Below, piece by piece: positions 1-7,004 of a stretch of DNA of 23,465 bases; the stretch's first letter is position 1, and every line of letters starts with the position of its first letter. The stretch is from Clostridiaceae bacterium UBA6085 (GTDB taxonomy: Bacteria > Bacillota > Clostridia > Clostridiales > Clostridiaceae). The notes beneath the pieces were generated by a model that saw only the letters and a program-made list of their open reading frames with translations, made no database searches and was not told the origin of the DNA. A program made the translations under genes and the position numbers. The stretch covers positions 1-23,465 of the forward strand of contig DIXH01000104.1 in NCBI GenBank assembly GCA_002428605.1, read 5' to 3'.

Positions 1-425
1 TGACCTTCTCTGATAACGTTTATATACTCACAAGTTAACATATTGTTCAAACCCTTGTCAATCTCATATGAGTACAAAGGTAGGACCACTTGGGGGTTTT
101 AAACTTGACAGTCTTTGAAAATCAAAGGAATTCACTAACATCATTTTTTATTATATTAATAAAATGTAACTACGTTCATGGAGTTATGGCATTTGACTAA
201 ATGAAGTGGTAGATATTTGAACAATGCGAACAAATATGAACGCTATTGGAAAGATAATGGCAAAGGCTGCGGGAATGAAAACAATCGAAATTTTAAAGTG
301 CCCGTGGATATTAAAGATTTAGACGACCCTTGTCTCCAGACGATGTGTTCATCATCAGGTTTTTTCTGGATTCATATTTCTATAGGTAGTAGAATCAACA
401 TATGGAAGCAGAGGGAGGGATGAAC
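1..425. other. Left flank without a convincing gene
   Basis: This AT-rich stretch holds no reading frame with a plausible start, ribosome-binding site and recognisable protein. A 15-bp inverted repeat (CTTTGA-AAA-TCAAAG) lies at 113-127, just after a TTGACA hexamer at 105-110. No good -10 box follows at the right distance, so the promoter of the amidohydrolase operon could not be fixed. The stretch probably combines the leader of that operon with the upstream region of a gene beyond the left edge. Confidence 0.5.
33..61 (-). promoter_or_regulatory. Possible leftward promoter
   Basis: On the minus strand a perfect TTGACA (56-61) is followed after 17 bases by TTAACT (33-38), a poor match to TATAAT. 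The spacer and -10 region carry an imperfect dyad, TTGAACA-ATA-TGTTAAC, of the kind bound by small repressors. It would transcribe a gene outside the window. The -35 and spacing are good and the -10 is weak, so this is only a candidate. Confidence 0.25.
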
Positions 426-1754
426 TTGAAAAAATGCATAATAAACGGAGTCATCATAACGATGGATGACTCAAGAAATATAATTGAAGACGGATTCGTC
501 ATGATAGACGGCAATAAGATATGTGAAATCGGGAAAATGAGTGATCTTAAGGCTTCAGGGGATGCGGAGCTTATCGATGCTGATGGCGGGATTGTTATGC
601 CTGGCTTTGTGAACTGCCATACCCACATATCCATGTCTGTGTTCAGGGGCCTTGGAGAGGATATGCCTGACAGGCTGAGAAGATATATGTTCCCCATGGA
701 GGATGAGATCCTTGACGAGCGGATGGTAAGGATAGGGGCAAGGCTCAGCCTTATTGAGCTCATACAGGGAGGTGTAACCACCTTCTGCGACATGTATTAT
801 TTCGAGGACGAGGTGGCAAAGGCCGTTAAGGACTTCGGCATGAGGGCTGTCCTTGGCGAGACGATCCTGTCGAAGCCTTCACCTGACTCAAGTGAGCCCT
901 ACGGAGGCATTGAATACGCCAAACGATTCATATCGAAATGGAAGGGCGACAGCCTTATAACTCCTGCATTTGCACCTCATGCCCCATATACCTGCGATGA
1001 TAATCATCTGATGGAGATAAGGAGGCTCGCAGATGAGCTTGGCGTGCCCATTACCATGCATCTTTCAGAGATGCTCCACGAGATGGAGGAATTCGATTCA
1101 AAATATGGGAGGACTCCGATAAGGCACCTCGAGGATATGGGATTCCTTTCCGAAAAACTCATAGCTGCACACCTTGTTTACGTGGATGATGAGGACATAA
1201 TGGTATTGAAGAGAAACGGAGTCGGCGCTGCCCACAATGTGGTAGCGAACGCCAAGAGCGGGAGGAAGGTATCCCCGGCACCTGCCATGCACAAGGCTGG
1301 CATGAAAGTAGGACTCGGGACAGACGGTCCCATGAGCGGAAACCATCAGGATGTTCTGTCACTTCTCGGCTACTATACCAAGATCCAGAAGCAGGCAGCA
1401 CTCGACAACAGGATATGCTCTGCTGCTGAAGCCGTAGAGCTAGGCACAATGGGTGGTGCCAGGGTTCTTGGAATGGCAGATGAGATAGGGTCGATTGAAA
1501 AAGGAAAGAAGGCCGACATCATAATAATTGACACCTCGGCGCCTAACATACAGCCTGTCTACGACTACTACTCTGCAATAGTATATGCGGCTCATCCTCA
1601 CAATGTCGTCATGACCATGGTGGATGGAAAAGTCCTTATGTCAGGGAGAAAGCTTATGGCTATGGATGAGAAAAAGGTGCTTGAAGAGGTAAGTGAGGTT
1701 TCGAAAGAGATCAGGACATTCGCCATGGAGCTTGACAGAAGGGCCAGAAGCTGA
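426..1754 (+). CDS. Amidohydrolase of the MTA/SAH deaminase family
   Basis: Metal-dependent hydrolase of the amidohydrolase superfamily, most like 5-methylthioadenosine/S-adenosylhomocysteine deaminases, which turn the adenine of a nucleoside into hypoxanthine. Visible catalytic motifs are HTH at residues 65-67, FAPHAPYT with H185, MHLSE with H212 and E215, H249, and GTDGP with D300. A C-terminal beta strand region (GSIEKGKKADIIIID) closes the composite sandwich domain. At 442 residues it has the usual family length. I start at the TTG at 426 because GGAGG (414-418) sits 7 bases before it; the in-frame ATGs at 402 and 420 lie before or only 1 base after that site. It ends 26 bases before the next start. 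Other substrates (5'-deoxyadenosine, pterins, guanine) cannot be excluded; the family call is firm, the substrate is not. Confidence 0.85.
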   Translation: MKKCIINGVIITMDDSRNIIEDGFVMIDGNKICEIGKMSDLKASGDAELIDADGGIVMPGFVNCHTHISMSVFRGLGEDMPDRLRRYMFPMEDEILDERMVRIGARLSLIELIQGGVTTFCDMYYFEDEVAKAVKDFGMRAVLGETILSKPSPDSSEPYGGIEYAKRFISKWKGDSLITPAFAPHAPYTCDDNHLMEIRRLADELGVPITMHLSEMLHEMEEFDSKYGRTPIRHLEDMGFLSEKLIAAHLVYVDDEDIMVLKRNGVGAAHNVVANAKSGRKVSPAPAMHKAGMKVGLGTDGPMSGNHQDVLSLLGYYTKIQKQAALDNRICSAAEAVELGTMGGARVLGMADEIGSIEKGKKADIIIIDTSAPNIQPVYDYYSAIVYAAHPHNVVMTMVDGKVLMSGRKLMAMDEKKVLEEVSEVSKEIRTFAMELDRRARS

Positions 1755-1780
1755 TGCAGCGAATAAATGGAGGGATGATT

Positions 1781-2725
1781 GTGGGTAGGATACCTGTAAT
1801 AATCGATACGGACCCTGGTCATGATGATGCCATCGCCCTTATGCTGGCAGTATCCAGCGGCTTTTTGGATATCAGGGGGATCACAGTATCAGCCGGGAAC
1901 AGCACGATTGACAATACTTCAAGAAACGCATTGAGTATACTGGAACATATCGGATGCGGGGCTAAGGTATTCAAGGGAGCTGAAAGGCCAATGCTTTCAT
2001 TGCTTAAGCCTTCAAAGGAGATTCATGGTGGAGATGGGCTTTCAGGAACAACCGTCAAGGAACCTGCAGGATATGCTGAAACCATAAATGCCGTGCAATT
2101 TCTCGAGGATGAGGTAAAGCTTTCGGAAGAGAAGATCACCATAATAGCGCTTGGCCCGCTCACCAATATCGCAGCATTCATACTGGCAGCACCTGAGCTC
2201 AAGCACAGGATAAGCGAGATATTCATGATGGGAGGAGCAGTCTTCGGAGGAAACAGGACTCCTGCAGCTGAATTCAATGTCTGGCAGGATCCGGAAGCTG
2301 CCCATATCGTATTTGAGTCTGGTATTCCCATCGTAATGTGCGGTCTGGACGTGACAAGGAAATGCGGCATGCTCGAAAAGGATATTGAAAGGATAAAGGG
2401 ATCAAGGGGTAAGGCTTGCATCCTTGCTTCCGAAATCATTGATTTCTTTGGCAATTCAACCGGAAACAGAGAGGTCATTTTCCATGATGCTGTTGCAGTA
2501 ACGAGAGTACTTAGGCCGGAGCTGTTCAGGTCTTCAGACTACAATGTGGTCATAGACCTGGATGGAAGGTATACAAGAGGCTGCACGGTCGTTGATACGA
2601 TAGGGATCAGTGGTGGAAGGATAAATGCTGAGGTAGTGCTGGACGCAGACAGGGAAGGGGTATCTTCATTTATTGCGGAGTCACTGCTTAGGATTGATGG
2701 GGAAACCGGGAGGGTATCATGTTGA
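1781..2725 (+). CDS. Nucleoside hydrolase (IUNH family), copy 1
   Basis: Inosine/uridine-preferring nucleoside hydrolase, cutting the N-glycosidic bond of a ribonucleoside to base plus ribose. The N-terminal calcium site DTDPGHDD (residues 9-16) is intact, as are the MMGGAV loop, the EFNVWQDPEAA motif that binds ribose and metal, and the FHDAVAV segment carrying the conserved His-Asp pair. Length (314 residues) is typical. I chose the GTG at 1781 because GGAGG (1769-1773) is 7 bases upstream; the ATG at 1775 is only 1 base after that site and the ATG at 1754 has none. It sits between the amidohydrolase and a second hydrolase in one transcript, which suggests action on the deaminated nucleoside. 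Base specificity cannot be read from sequence. Confidence 0.88.
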   Translation: MGRIPVIIDTDPGHDDAIALMLAVSSGFLDIRGITVSAGNSTIDNTSRNALSILEHIGCGAKVFKGAERPMLSLLKPSKEIHGGDGLSGTTVKEPAGYAETINAVQFLEDEVKLSEEKITIIALGPLTNIAAFILAAPELKHRISEIFMMGGAVFGGNRTPAAEFNVWQDPEAAHIVFESGIPIVMCGLDVTRKCGMLEKDIERIKGSRGKACILASEIIDFFGNSTGNREVIFHDAVAVTRVLRPELFRSSDYNVVIDLDGRYTRGCTVVDTIGISGGRINAEVVLDADREGVSSFIAESLLRIDGETGRVSC

Positions 2726-3654
2726 AGAAACCTATAATACTTGACTGTGATCCGGGAGTTGACGATGCATTTGCAATAATGCTTGCAAATAGCCATGAAG
2801 GCTTCGATATACGTGCTGTGACCGTGGTTTCCGGGAATGTTGAAATAGACCATACATCAGGGAATGCAATCCGAATTTGCTCAATGCTGAATATGGATGT
2901 AAGGGTAGGAATAGGTGCGGCAAGGCCTTTGATCACAGAACCGCGGTTTGCAGGGCATGTTCATGGAGACAATGGTCTCGGAGGAATTGTCCTTCCTGAG
3001 GCAAACATTGAGTTTGACAGCATGAAGGCCTGGGACATAATGTATGATGAGGCGGTAAAGTGTAACGGGGAGCTTGAGATCATAGCCGTCGGTCCGCTAA
3101 CCAACGTTGCCATCGCAATACTTAAGTACAGGGACCTGAAGGACTTGATCAGTAGGATAACAATAATGGGAGGTTCGGTTACTGCAGGGAACCACTCCCA
3201 GTATGGTGAGTTCAATACCTGGGCGGATCCGCATGCTGCTGAAATCGTGTTCCAGTCAGGGATACCAATAACCATGTTCGGACTTAATGCCACAACGCAG
3301 TGCGCTTTGCCGTTTGATGATCTCAGGCGCCTGGGAGAGGAAGATTCAGCAGTAAGTGACCTTATTCTTGGCATCTACGACTATGTGAAGTCTACCAGGA
3401 GAGGTTCAGGCAGCAGGATAACGCTGCATGATGCGATTGCAGTTGGCTACCTCATTGACGATAGCATTGCCAAGACAAGGAGTGCATGCGTAAGCTGTGA
3501 AACTGAAGGGAAACACACCCACGGAATGACGATAGTAGACTTTGAGGTGCATGAAGGTAAGACTCACAATACAGATGTGGCGGTGGTTGCACATCCTGAA
3601 GTATTCAAAAGGATGCTCGAAGAAATGATCGGATTTTACAGGATCAGGAAATGA
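2719..3654 (+). CDS. Nucleoside hydrolase (IUNH family), copy 2
   Basis: Second inosine/uridine-type nucleoside hydrolase (311 residues). The calcium motif DCDPGVDD (residues 9-16), the MGGSV loop, the EFNTWADPHAAEI ribose/metal motif and LHDAIAV are all present, so the active site looks complete. Its start overlaps the end of copy 1 by 7 bases, implying translational coupling. The GGAGG at 2709-2713 could serve either the ATG at 2719 (5-base gap) or the TTG at 2722 (8-base gap). The two hydrolases are clearly related but far from identical (for example CGLDVTRKCG against FGLNATTQCA), so they are old paralogues likely with different base preference, not a recent duplication. No clear terminator follows the stop. 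Confidence 0.88.
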   Translation: MLKKPIILDCDPGVDDAFAIMLANSHEGFDIRAVTVVSGNVEIDHTSGNAIRICSMLNMDVRVGIGAARPLITEPRFAGHVHGDNGLGGIVLPEANIEFDSMKAWDIMYDEAVKCNGELEIIAVGPLTNVAIAILKYRDLKDLISRITIMGGSVTAGNHSQYGEFNTWADPHAAEIVFQSGIPITMFGLNATTQCALPFDDLRRLGEEDSAVSDLILGIYDYVKSTRRGSGSRITLHDAIAVGYLIDDSIAKTRSACVSCETEGKHTHGMTIVDFEVHEGKTHNTDVAVVAHPEVFKRMLEEMIGFYRIRK

Positions 3655-3732
3655 TGAAATGCCTCAATGCCGGCTGAGTATATTTTGTGACGTTAGCTCA
3701 TAAGTTTTAATATTAACGAACTTCTTAAGCTA

Positions 3733-3762
3733 TTGAGAGAAATCGGTAACATCTGTTATAAT
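3733..3762 (+). promoter_or_regulatory. Candidate sigma-70 promoter in a gene-free gap
   Basis: TTGAGA (3733-3738) and a perfect TATAAT (3757-3762) are separated by 18 bases. Nothing coding on the plus strand follows before the convergent ABC operon, so it would start a short RNA near 3769 or an antisense transcript into the ATPase gene. Confidence 0.4.
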
Positions 3763-3831
3763 TGGAATATCCAGACAGAGAAAAAAACTGCAAAAGCAGG
3801 ACTTCGACCCTCTGCCGGGATGCTGAATATG

Positions 3832-3855
3832 GCTATACATATTAATATATATAGC
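3832..3855. repeat. AT-rich near-perfect palindrome
   Basis: A 24-base inverted repeat that begins GCTATA and ends TATAGC, centred on ATATTAATAT, with one symmetric mismatch pair. It could be a protein-binding site or an RNA hairpin. Its function is unknown. Confidence 0.45.
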
Positions 3856-3877
3856 GACCTAACACAATAATACCAAA

Positions 3878-3922
3878 CGTTGGAATACCTCACGACCCGT
3901 CCAGTCGCGAGGTATTTCAACG
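3878..3922. terminator. Long stem-loop after the ABC operon
   Basis: CGTTGGAATACCTCACGAC pairs with GTCGCGAGGTATTTCAACG over 19 positions with two mismatches, around a 7-base loop (CCGTCCA). It starts 29 bases after the stop of the leftward ABC ATPase gene. On that strand the run after the stem (TTTGGTATTATT) is only moderately U-rich, so it may serve as terminator or RNA-end stabiliser for the ABC operon. Confidence 0.5.
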
Positions 3923-3924
3923 TC

Positions 3925-3940
3925 CAGATATAAATATCTG
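3925..3940 (+). repeat. Perfect 16-bp palindrome CAGATATAAATATCTG
   Basis: Arms CAGATAT and ATATCTG around AA, followed on the plus strand by ATTTTAGTTTTT. It could be the end hairpin of a rightward transcript from the promoter at 3733. It is short and AT-rich, hence weak as a terminator. Confidence 0.35.
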
Positions 3941-3951
3941 ATTTTAGTTTT

Positions 3952-4629
3952 TCAGATGTCCAGTGCTATCCTTCCATCCTTTATCTCGATTATCCTGTCT
4001 GCCTTTTCTGCGATCCGCCTGTCGTGGGTTATGATGACAAAGGTAGTCCCGAACTTTTTGTTGATATCCCTCATCAGGTTATAGATGTTCTCTGTTGAGT
4101 CCGAGTCAAGGTTTCCTGTGGGCTCATCAGCAAGTATTATCCTGGGATTGTTCATGAGTGCCCTTGCTATTGCGGTCCTTTGCTGCTGACCGCCTGACAT
4201 GTTGGAGGACAGGTTGTTTTTCACCTTTTCTAGTCCTACGAGCTGCATCAGCTCTTCGGCACGTGCTTTTGTTTCCCTGCTGCCCTTACCCATAATGTTA
4301 TTCGGTAGAAGGACGTTCTCGATTGCAGTGAACTCTGGAAGCAGGTAATGGAACTGGAATATGAAGCCAATGGTTCTGTTCCTAAGCGCTGCAAGCTCGT
4401 TCTTTCCCATGCCGTCAGTCCTTTTGCCGTCTATTATAACCTCTCCGCTTGTAGGCTTGTCGAGGGTTCCAACAATATTAAGCAGGGTGCTCTTGCCGCT
4501 CCCGGACTGGCCTATTATGGATGTGAAACTGCCTTCCCTTATGTCGAGGCTCAGGTCATGGAGCACCTGGGTCTTTATCTGGGTTCCGTATATCTTGTTT
4601 ATGTTCTTGAGCTGTATGATATCAGCCAT
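3952..4629 (-). CDS. ABC transporter ATPase, LolD/MacB type
   Basis: ATP-binding subunit (225 residues) of a type VII (MacB/LolCDE/FtsX-like) ABC system, which couples ATP use to work on substrates outside the inner membrane rather than classic transport. Visible motifs are Walker A GQSGSGKST (40-48), Q-loop Q92, signature MSGGQQQR (144-151), Walker B IILADEPTGNLD (164-175) and switch histidine H202 in ITHD. The signature begins with Met instead of the usual Leu, a mild change. The EPTGNLD sequence is typical of the LolD/MacB group. Its start overlaps the permease end by 8 bases, so the two are translationally coupled. The substrate is unknown. Confidence 0.93.
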   Translation of the reverse strand: MADIIQLKNINKIYGTQIKTQVLHDLSLDIREGSFTSIIGQSGSGKSTLLNIVGTLDKPTSGEVIIDGKRTDGMGKNELAALRNRTIGFIFQFHYLLPEFTAIENVLLPNNIMGKGSRETKARAEELMQLVGLEKVKNNLSSNMSGGQQQRTAIARALMNNPRIILADEPTGNLDSDSTENIYNLMRDINKKFGTTFVIITHDRRIAEKADRIIEIKDGRIALDI

Positions 4630-5779
4630 TTCTGATCACCTCTATCGGATTGAGCTTAGAAGACTTCCTTGCGGGTATGAGCGCTGCAAGCATAGATGCA
4701 AGTACAGCAACCATCGCCGAAAGGGCTATGAACCTGTAGTCGATGAAGAGCGGTACCACCGGAGTTCCGTCTGGGTTAAGGGCAAACTTTGAGAAGGAGA
4801 AGAGAAGGCCGAAGCCGAATATAACTCCAAGCACCGCACCAGCCATTCCAAGAAGGAGTCCCTGGAACAGGAATATCAGGCTTGCAGTGCCGTCCTTGAT
4901 TCCCATTGCCTTCAGTATTCCAATCTGTCTGGATTTCTGTACGACAGTTATGGCAAGTATGCTTGCTATGCCAAGGAGAACCGAAATCATGACAAACACC
5001 TGGATCATTATGCTTGATACGCTCTGACCGTTAAGTCCGCTGAGGAGCTGGGCATTCTGGTCCTTCCAGTTGTCGACAAGTATATCATCACCGGCAATCT
5101 CCGAAACTTCAAGGGCCATTGCATCAGCTGAGAATACTTCCTTTACCTGCATTTCTATTGAGGTAACTCCATCATCATAGGAGAAGACCTCCTGTGCAGT
5201 GTCAAGATTCGAAATCAGCCATGATTTGTTGAGGCTCGACACTCCGAGGTCAAAGATACCTGTTATCTTGAATTCTTCAGTCTGTCCCAGGTTTGTTATG
5301 AGCTCGAGCGAGTCACCTATCTTAAGGCCTGCTTCTTCCATAAGGTCAGTACCTGCAAGTGTCTCGTAGTCATTGGAAGGAAGGGCCCCTTCAATAAGGC
5401 TGTCAGATATGTTGTATATTCCGTCAGCCTTCTGTATGTCAAAGCCCCTTAGAAGAACACTGTAGGTATCCTCATCAACCTTTATCAGGGCAGGACCGTC
5501 TGCAGATACTGAAATAGCTTCAATGTCTGTGACCTCTGACATTATCCTGTCTGAAAGGATTGAATGGTCCTTGATAAGTCCATCATCATCCTTCGATGTC
5601 AGGGTAATGTGCGGCTGGCTTCCTATTGTCTTGTCAACAAGGCTCTTCTGGAGTCCCTGTATGAGCGAGCCTATGAATATCTGAACTGATACCCCGATGG
5701 CGATTCCTATTGCTATAAGAATTGTCTGTCCACGGCTGGAGCCAAGGAACCTTACTGCTATCCTGAATGGTAGTTTCAT
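4622..5779 (-). CDS. ABC permease, FtsX/MacB/LolE-like
   Basis: Membrane subunit (385 residues) with the type VII layout: one N-terminal membrane helix (about residues 17-38), a large extracytoplasmic domain (about 45-250) resembling the MacB periplasmic core, then three C-terminal helices (about 255-280, 300-330 and 345-372) of the FtsX domain. The C-terminus SSKLNPIEVIRNG matches the conserved PxExxR end of such permeases. No separate membrane-fusion protein or outer-membrane channel gene is nearby, as expected for a Gram-positive. The ATG overlaps the stop of the upstream cobalamin-binding protein gene (ATGA), so the three proteins are probably made together. Possible roles are export of a peptide or lipid, or mechanotransmission; none can be chosen. 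Confidence 0.9.
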   Translation of the reverse strand: MKLPFRIAVRFLGSSRGQTILIAIGIAIGVSVQIFIGSLIQGLQKSLVDKTIGSQPHITLTSKDDDGLIKDHSILSDRIMSEVTDIEAISVSADGPALIKVDEDTYSVLLRGFDIQKADGIYNISDSLIEGALPSNDYETLAGTDLMEEAGLKIGDSLELITNLGQTEEFKITGIFDLGVSSLNKSWLISNLDTAQEVFSYDDGVTSIEMQVKEVFSADAMALEVSEIAGDDILVDNWKDQNAQLLSGLNGQSVSSIMIQVFVMISVLLGIASILAITVVQKSRQIGILKAMGIKDGTASLIFLFQGLLLGMAGAVLGVIFGFGLLFSFSKFALNPDGTPVVPLFIDYRFIALSAMVAVLASMLAALIPARKSSKLNPIEVIRNG

Positions 5780-6426
5780 ATTCCGCTCCCTCCTTTTAAA
5801 GCTGCTATATCCTCGAAGCTCGTAAGGTATCTGTCTGCTCCAAGGCTTGAAGTTCTGTCATTCAGCTTCGAAAGTGCGCTTCCGCCGGCAAGTATCGTAA
5901 CATTTGGGTCTGATTTCCTTATCAGCTCGATGGTATTCCTTGCAGAAACCAGATTGTATGGATTGGTGATGCTGATTGCTACATAGTCTGGCCTGTCGAC
6001 ATGGATCCCGGATACGAAGACCTCCTTTGGAGTGTTGCTTCCGACAAAAGTCGTATCATAGCCGTTTATTGTAAAGTAGTCTGCGATCATCCTTGCGCCG
6101 ATTTCATGGTACTCATCTACGGGACATACCACTGCAACCTTTTTGCAATCAGGCTGAGAACCTCTGCTTTCCCGTTCCTTCACAACATATGGATAGCAGT
6201 TCTCAACGATTGTCTTTATGATCGAGCTCCTTACATGCTCCTTCCAGATATCCGTCTTTTCTTCTCCGGTAAGCTTCATCTCATTCAGTGATCTCGCCAG
6301 GACTTCCTCATAGATCTCAACTATCCCTGCTTCACCTGATTCCAGTTTCCCGATAATATATTCCAGTGCTTTGGCTCTGTCTTCCGTTTCAAGTATGGAT
6401 ATGAACTCTTCAGCCATTCTGGTCAT
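5776..6426 (-). CDS. Stand-alone cobalamin-binding (CarH-like) protein
   Basis: Protein of 216 residues with a helical-bundle domain (about 1-90) followed by a Rossmann-type B12-binding domain (about 95-216). The lower-ligand motif is EYHEIG with H107, followed by ISITN and a GG at 181-182 that line the nucleotide tail in this family. An EH pair at 63-64 matches the EH of the W-x9-EH motif of light-sensing CarH/LitR proteins, but the Trp is missing (Thr 53 there). There is no DNA-binding domain. Methyltransferase corrinoid proteins share the fold, but no methyltransferase gene is nearby. I start at 6426 because GGGAG lies 8 bases upstream; upstream in-frame codons lack a site. It heads the ABC operon with ATGA coupling. 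A sensor or regulator of the ABC pair is my inference. Confidence 0.8.
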   Translation of the reverse strand: MTRMAEEFISILETEDRAKALEYIIGKLESGEAGIVEIYEEVLARSLNEMKLTGEEKTDIWKEHVRSSIIKTIVENCYPYVVKERESRGSQPDCKKVAVVCPVDEYHEIGARMIADYFTINGYDTTFVGSNTPKEVFVSGIHVDRPDYVAISITNPYNLVSARNTIELIRKSDPNVTILAGGSALSKLNDRTSSLGADRYLTSFEDIAALKGGSGI

Positions 6427-6483
6427 CTTCAACACTCCCTGTATTAAAATAATGATTATTTCGTAATTATGATTCTTGATTAC

Positions 6484-6512
6484 ATCATATACCACGATAT
6501 GAATTATAGCAA
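6484..6512 (-). promoter_or_regulatory. Candidate promoter of the cobalamin-ABC operon
   Basis: On the minus strand TTGCTA (6507-6512) and TATGAT (6484-6489) are spaced by 17 bases, giving a start near 6477 and a leader of about 50 bases. The leader holds two AATCAT repeats around AATTACGAAAT (about 6451-6476), a possible operator. Confidence 0.45.
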
Positions 6513-6668
6513 GGGCAAAATTAAATTTTATGAAATTAATACCACGCTTTGGGTTATTTTCTTTTTATTCGAAACAGAACAAATCTTAGTGACTCTGATC
6601 ATATTTTTTGTAGACATCTATTTTCTTAGATACATGATAGATAGAGGAAAAGAGGTAATAAAGGGATG

Positions 6669-6701
6669 AAAAAAGCACAGCTGCATTCTCTGCAGCCATG
6701 C
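6669..6701 (-). terminator. Intrinsic terminator left behind the aroM remnant
   Basis: On the minus strand, arms GCATGGCTGCA and TGCAGCTGTGC around GAGAA form a stem with two internal mismatches, followed directly by a run of six T. It lies 12 bases after the aroM remnant stop, so this terminator survived the loss of most of the gene. Confidence 0.7.
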
Positions 6702-6712
6702 CTGGGGATTTG

Positions 6713-6862
6713 TTATTTGCTTGTAGAATAAAGCTCATCAGCTAGCCTTGCGACGAGGGTCCTTGGCAGGATCACGGGTTTACCTGTGATTTCTGCTACT
6801 CTTCTTTTCATCTCGACTGTGTATCCCATGAAATCGAGACAGATACATGCCTTGTTGCAGAG
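6713..6862 (-). pseudogene. aroM: 3' remnant of an AroM-family gene
   Basis: Forty-nine codons ending in TAA encode the C-terminal end of an AroM-type protein (related to the Asp/Glu/hydantoin racemase fold): LDFMGYT, then EMKRRVAEITGKPVILP and RTLVARLADEL are recognisable. AroM proteins are around 220 residues, so most of the gene is gone. In frame upstream there is a TAG at 6863-6865 and the preceding sequence does not look like AroM, so this is a breakpoint and not a point mutation. No start codon with a ribosome-binding site is present. The assignment rests on motif memory, so it is moderately sure. Confidence 0.6.
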
Positions 6863-7004
6863 CTAAATCTCCAATTCTACAATTGAAATCAGACGGAAGG
6901 GCTCTAACTCACTCATCCTTAAATCCTGTGGAGTGCCGGGTAATGGAAGCCTTGTCAACTACAAGGGGGATAAGGCCAGTCTCTCTCCGACCTTCTGGGT
7001 CTAT
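6863..7004. other. Unassigned mosaic sequence between remnants
   Basis: The stretch has a higher G+C than the neighbouring gap and short open frames on both strands, each broken by stops and without a ribosome-binding site. On the minus strand a 41-codon frame (ending TGA near 6918) reads through the terminator stem, which argues that it is not a protein. It is likely a decayed gene or inserted fragment. I recognise no transposase, terminal repeat or RNA gene. Confidence 0.4.

Larger units (their letters stand above)
3769..3950 (+). ncRNA. Candidate small structured RNA
   Basis: If the promoter at 3733-3762 is real, the transcript would be about 180 nt with no good reading frame. It would fold into a small CTGC-AAAA-GCAG hairpin (near 3789), an almost perfect AT-rich palindrome (3832-3855), a long stem (3878-3922) and a second palindrome (3925-3940) followed by a T-rich run, like a weak intrinsic terminator. 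I do not recognise it as a known riboswitch or RNA family. Confidence 0.2.

Noticed and set aside
236..322. 28-codon frame beginning MNAIGKIMAKAAGMK
   Set aside because: It looks protein-like for a few residues but is short, lacks a ribosome-binding site and ends without domain or homologue I can name.
217..423. 68-codon open frame upstream of the amidohydrolase
   Set aside because: No ribosome-binding site, low-complexity Asn/Lys-rich translation, overlaps the GGAGG of the next gene; no family recognised.
1754..1780. ATG start of nucleoside hydrolase 1 at 1754
   Set aside because: It overlaps the amidohydrolase stop and would place the GGAGG inside the coding sequence; GTG at 1781 has the right spacing.
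3857..3922. Integron attC-like site
   Set aside because: A RYYYAAC-like motif (ACCTAAC) and long dyad are present, but the opposite GTTRRRY partner does not fit and no integrase or cassette exists.
3655..3951. Known riboswitch (c-di-GMP, purine, cobalamin)
   Set aside because: Cobalamin was the main suspect beside the B12 protein, but no B12-box or other conserved core was found, and the gap is downstream of the ABC operon, not upstream.
6469..6669. 66-codon frame with a hydrophobic stretch
   Set aside because: AT-rich composition explains the hydrophobic residues; no ribosome-binding site, and it overlaps the probable promoter of the cobalamin-ABC operon and runs into the aroM terminator.
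6863..6865. TAG in the aroM frame as a pyrrolysine or recoded codon
   Set aside because: Sequence upstream of the TAG no longer resembles AroM and no pyrrolysine genes are in the window; a breakpoint is simpler.
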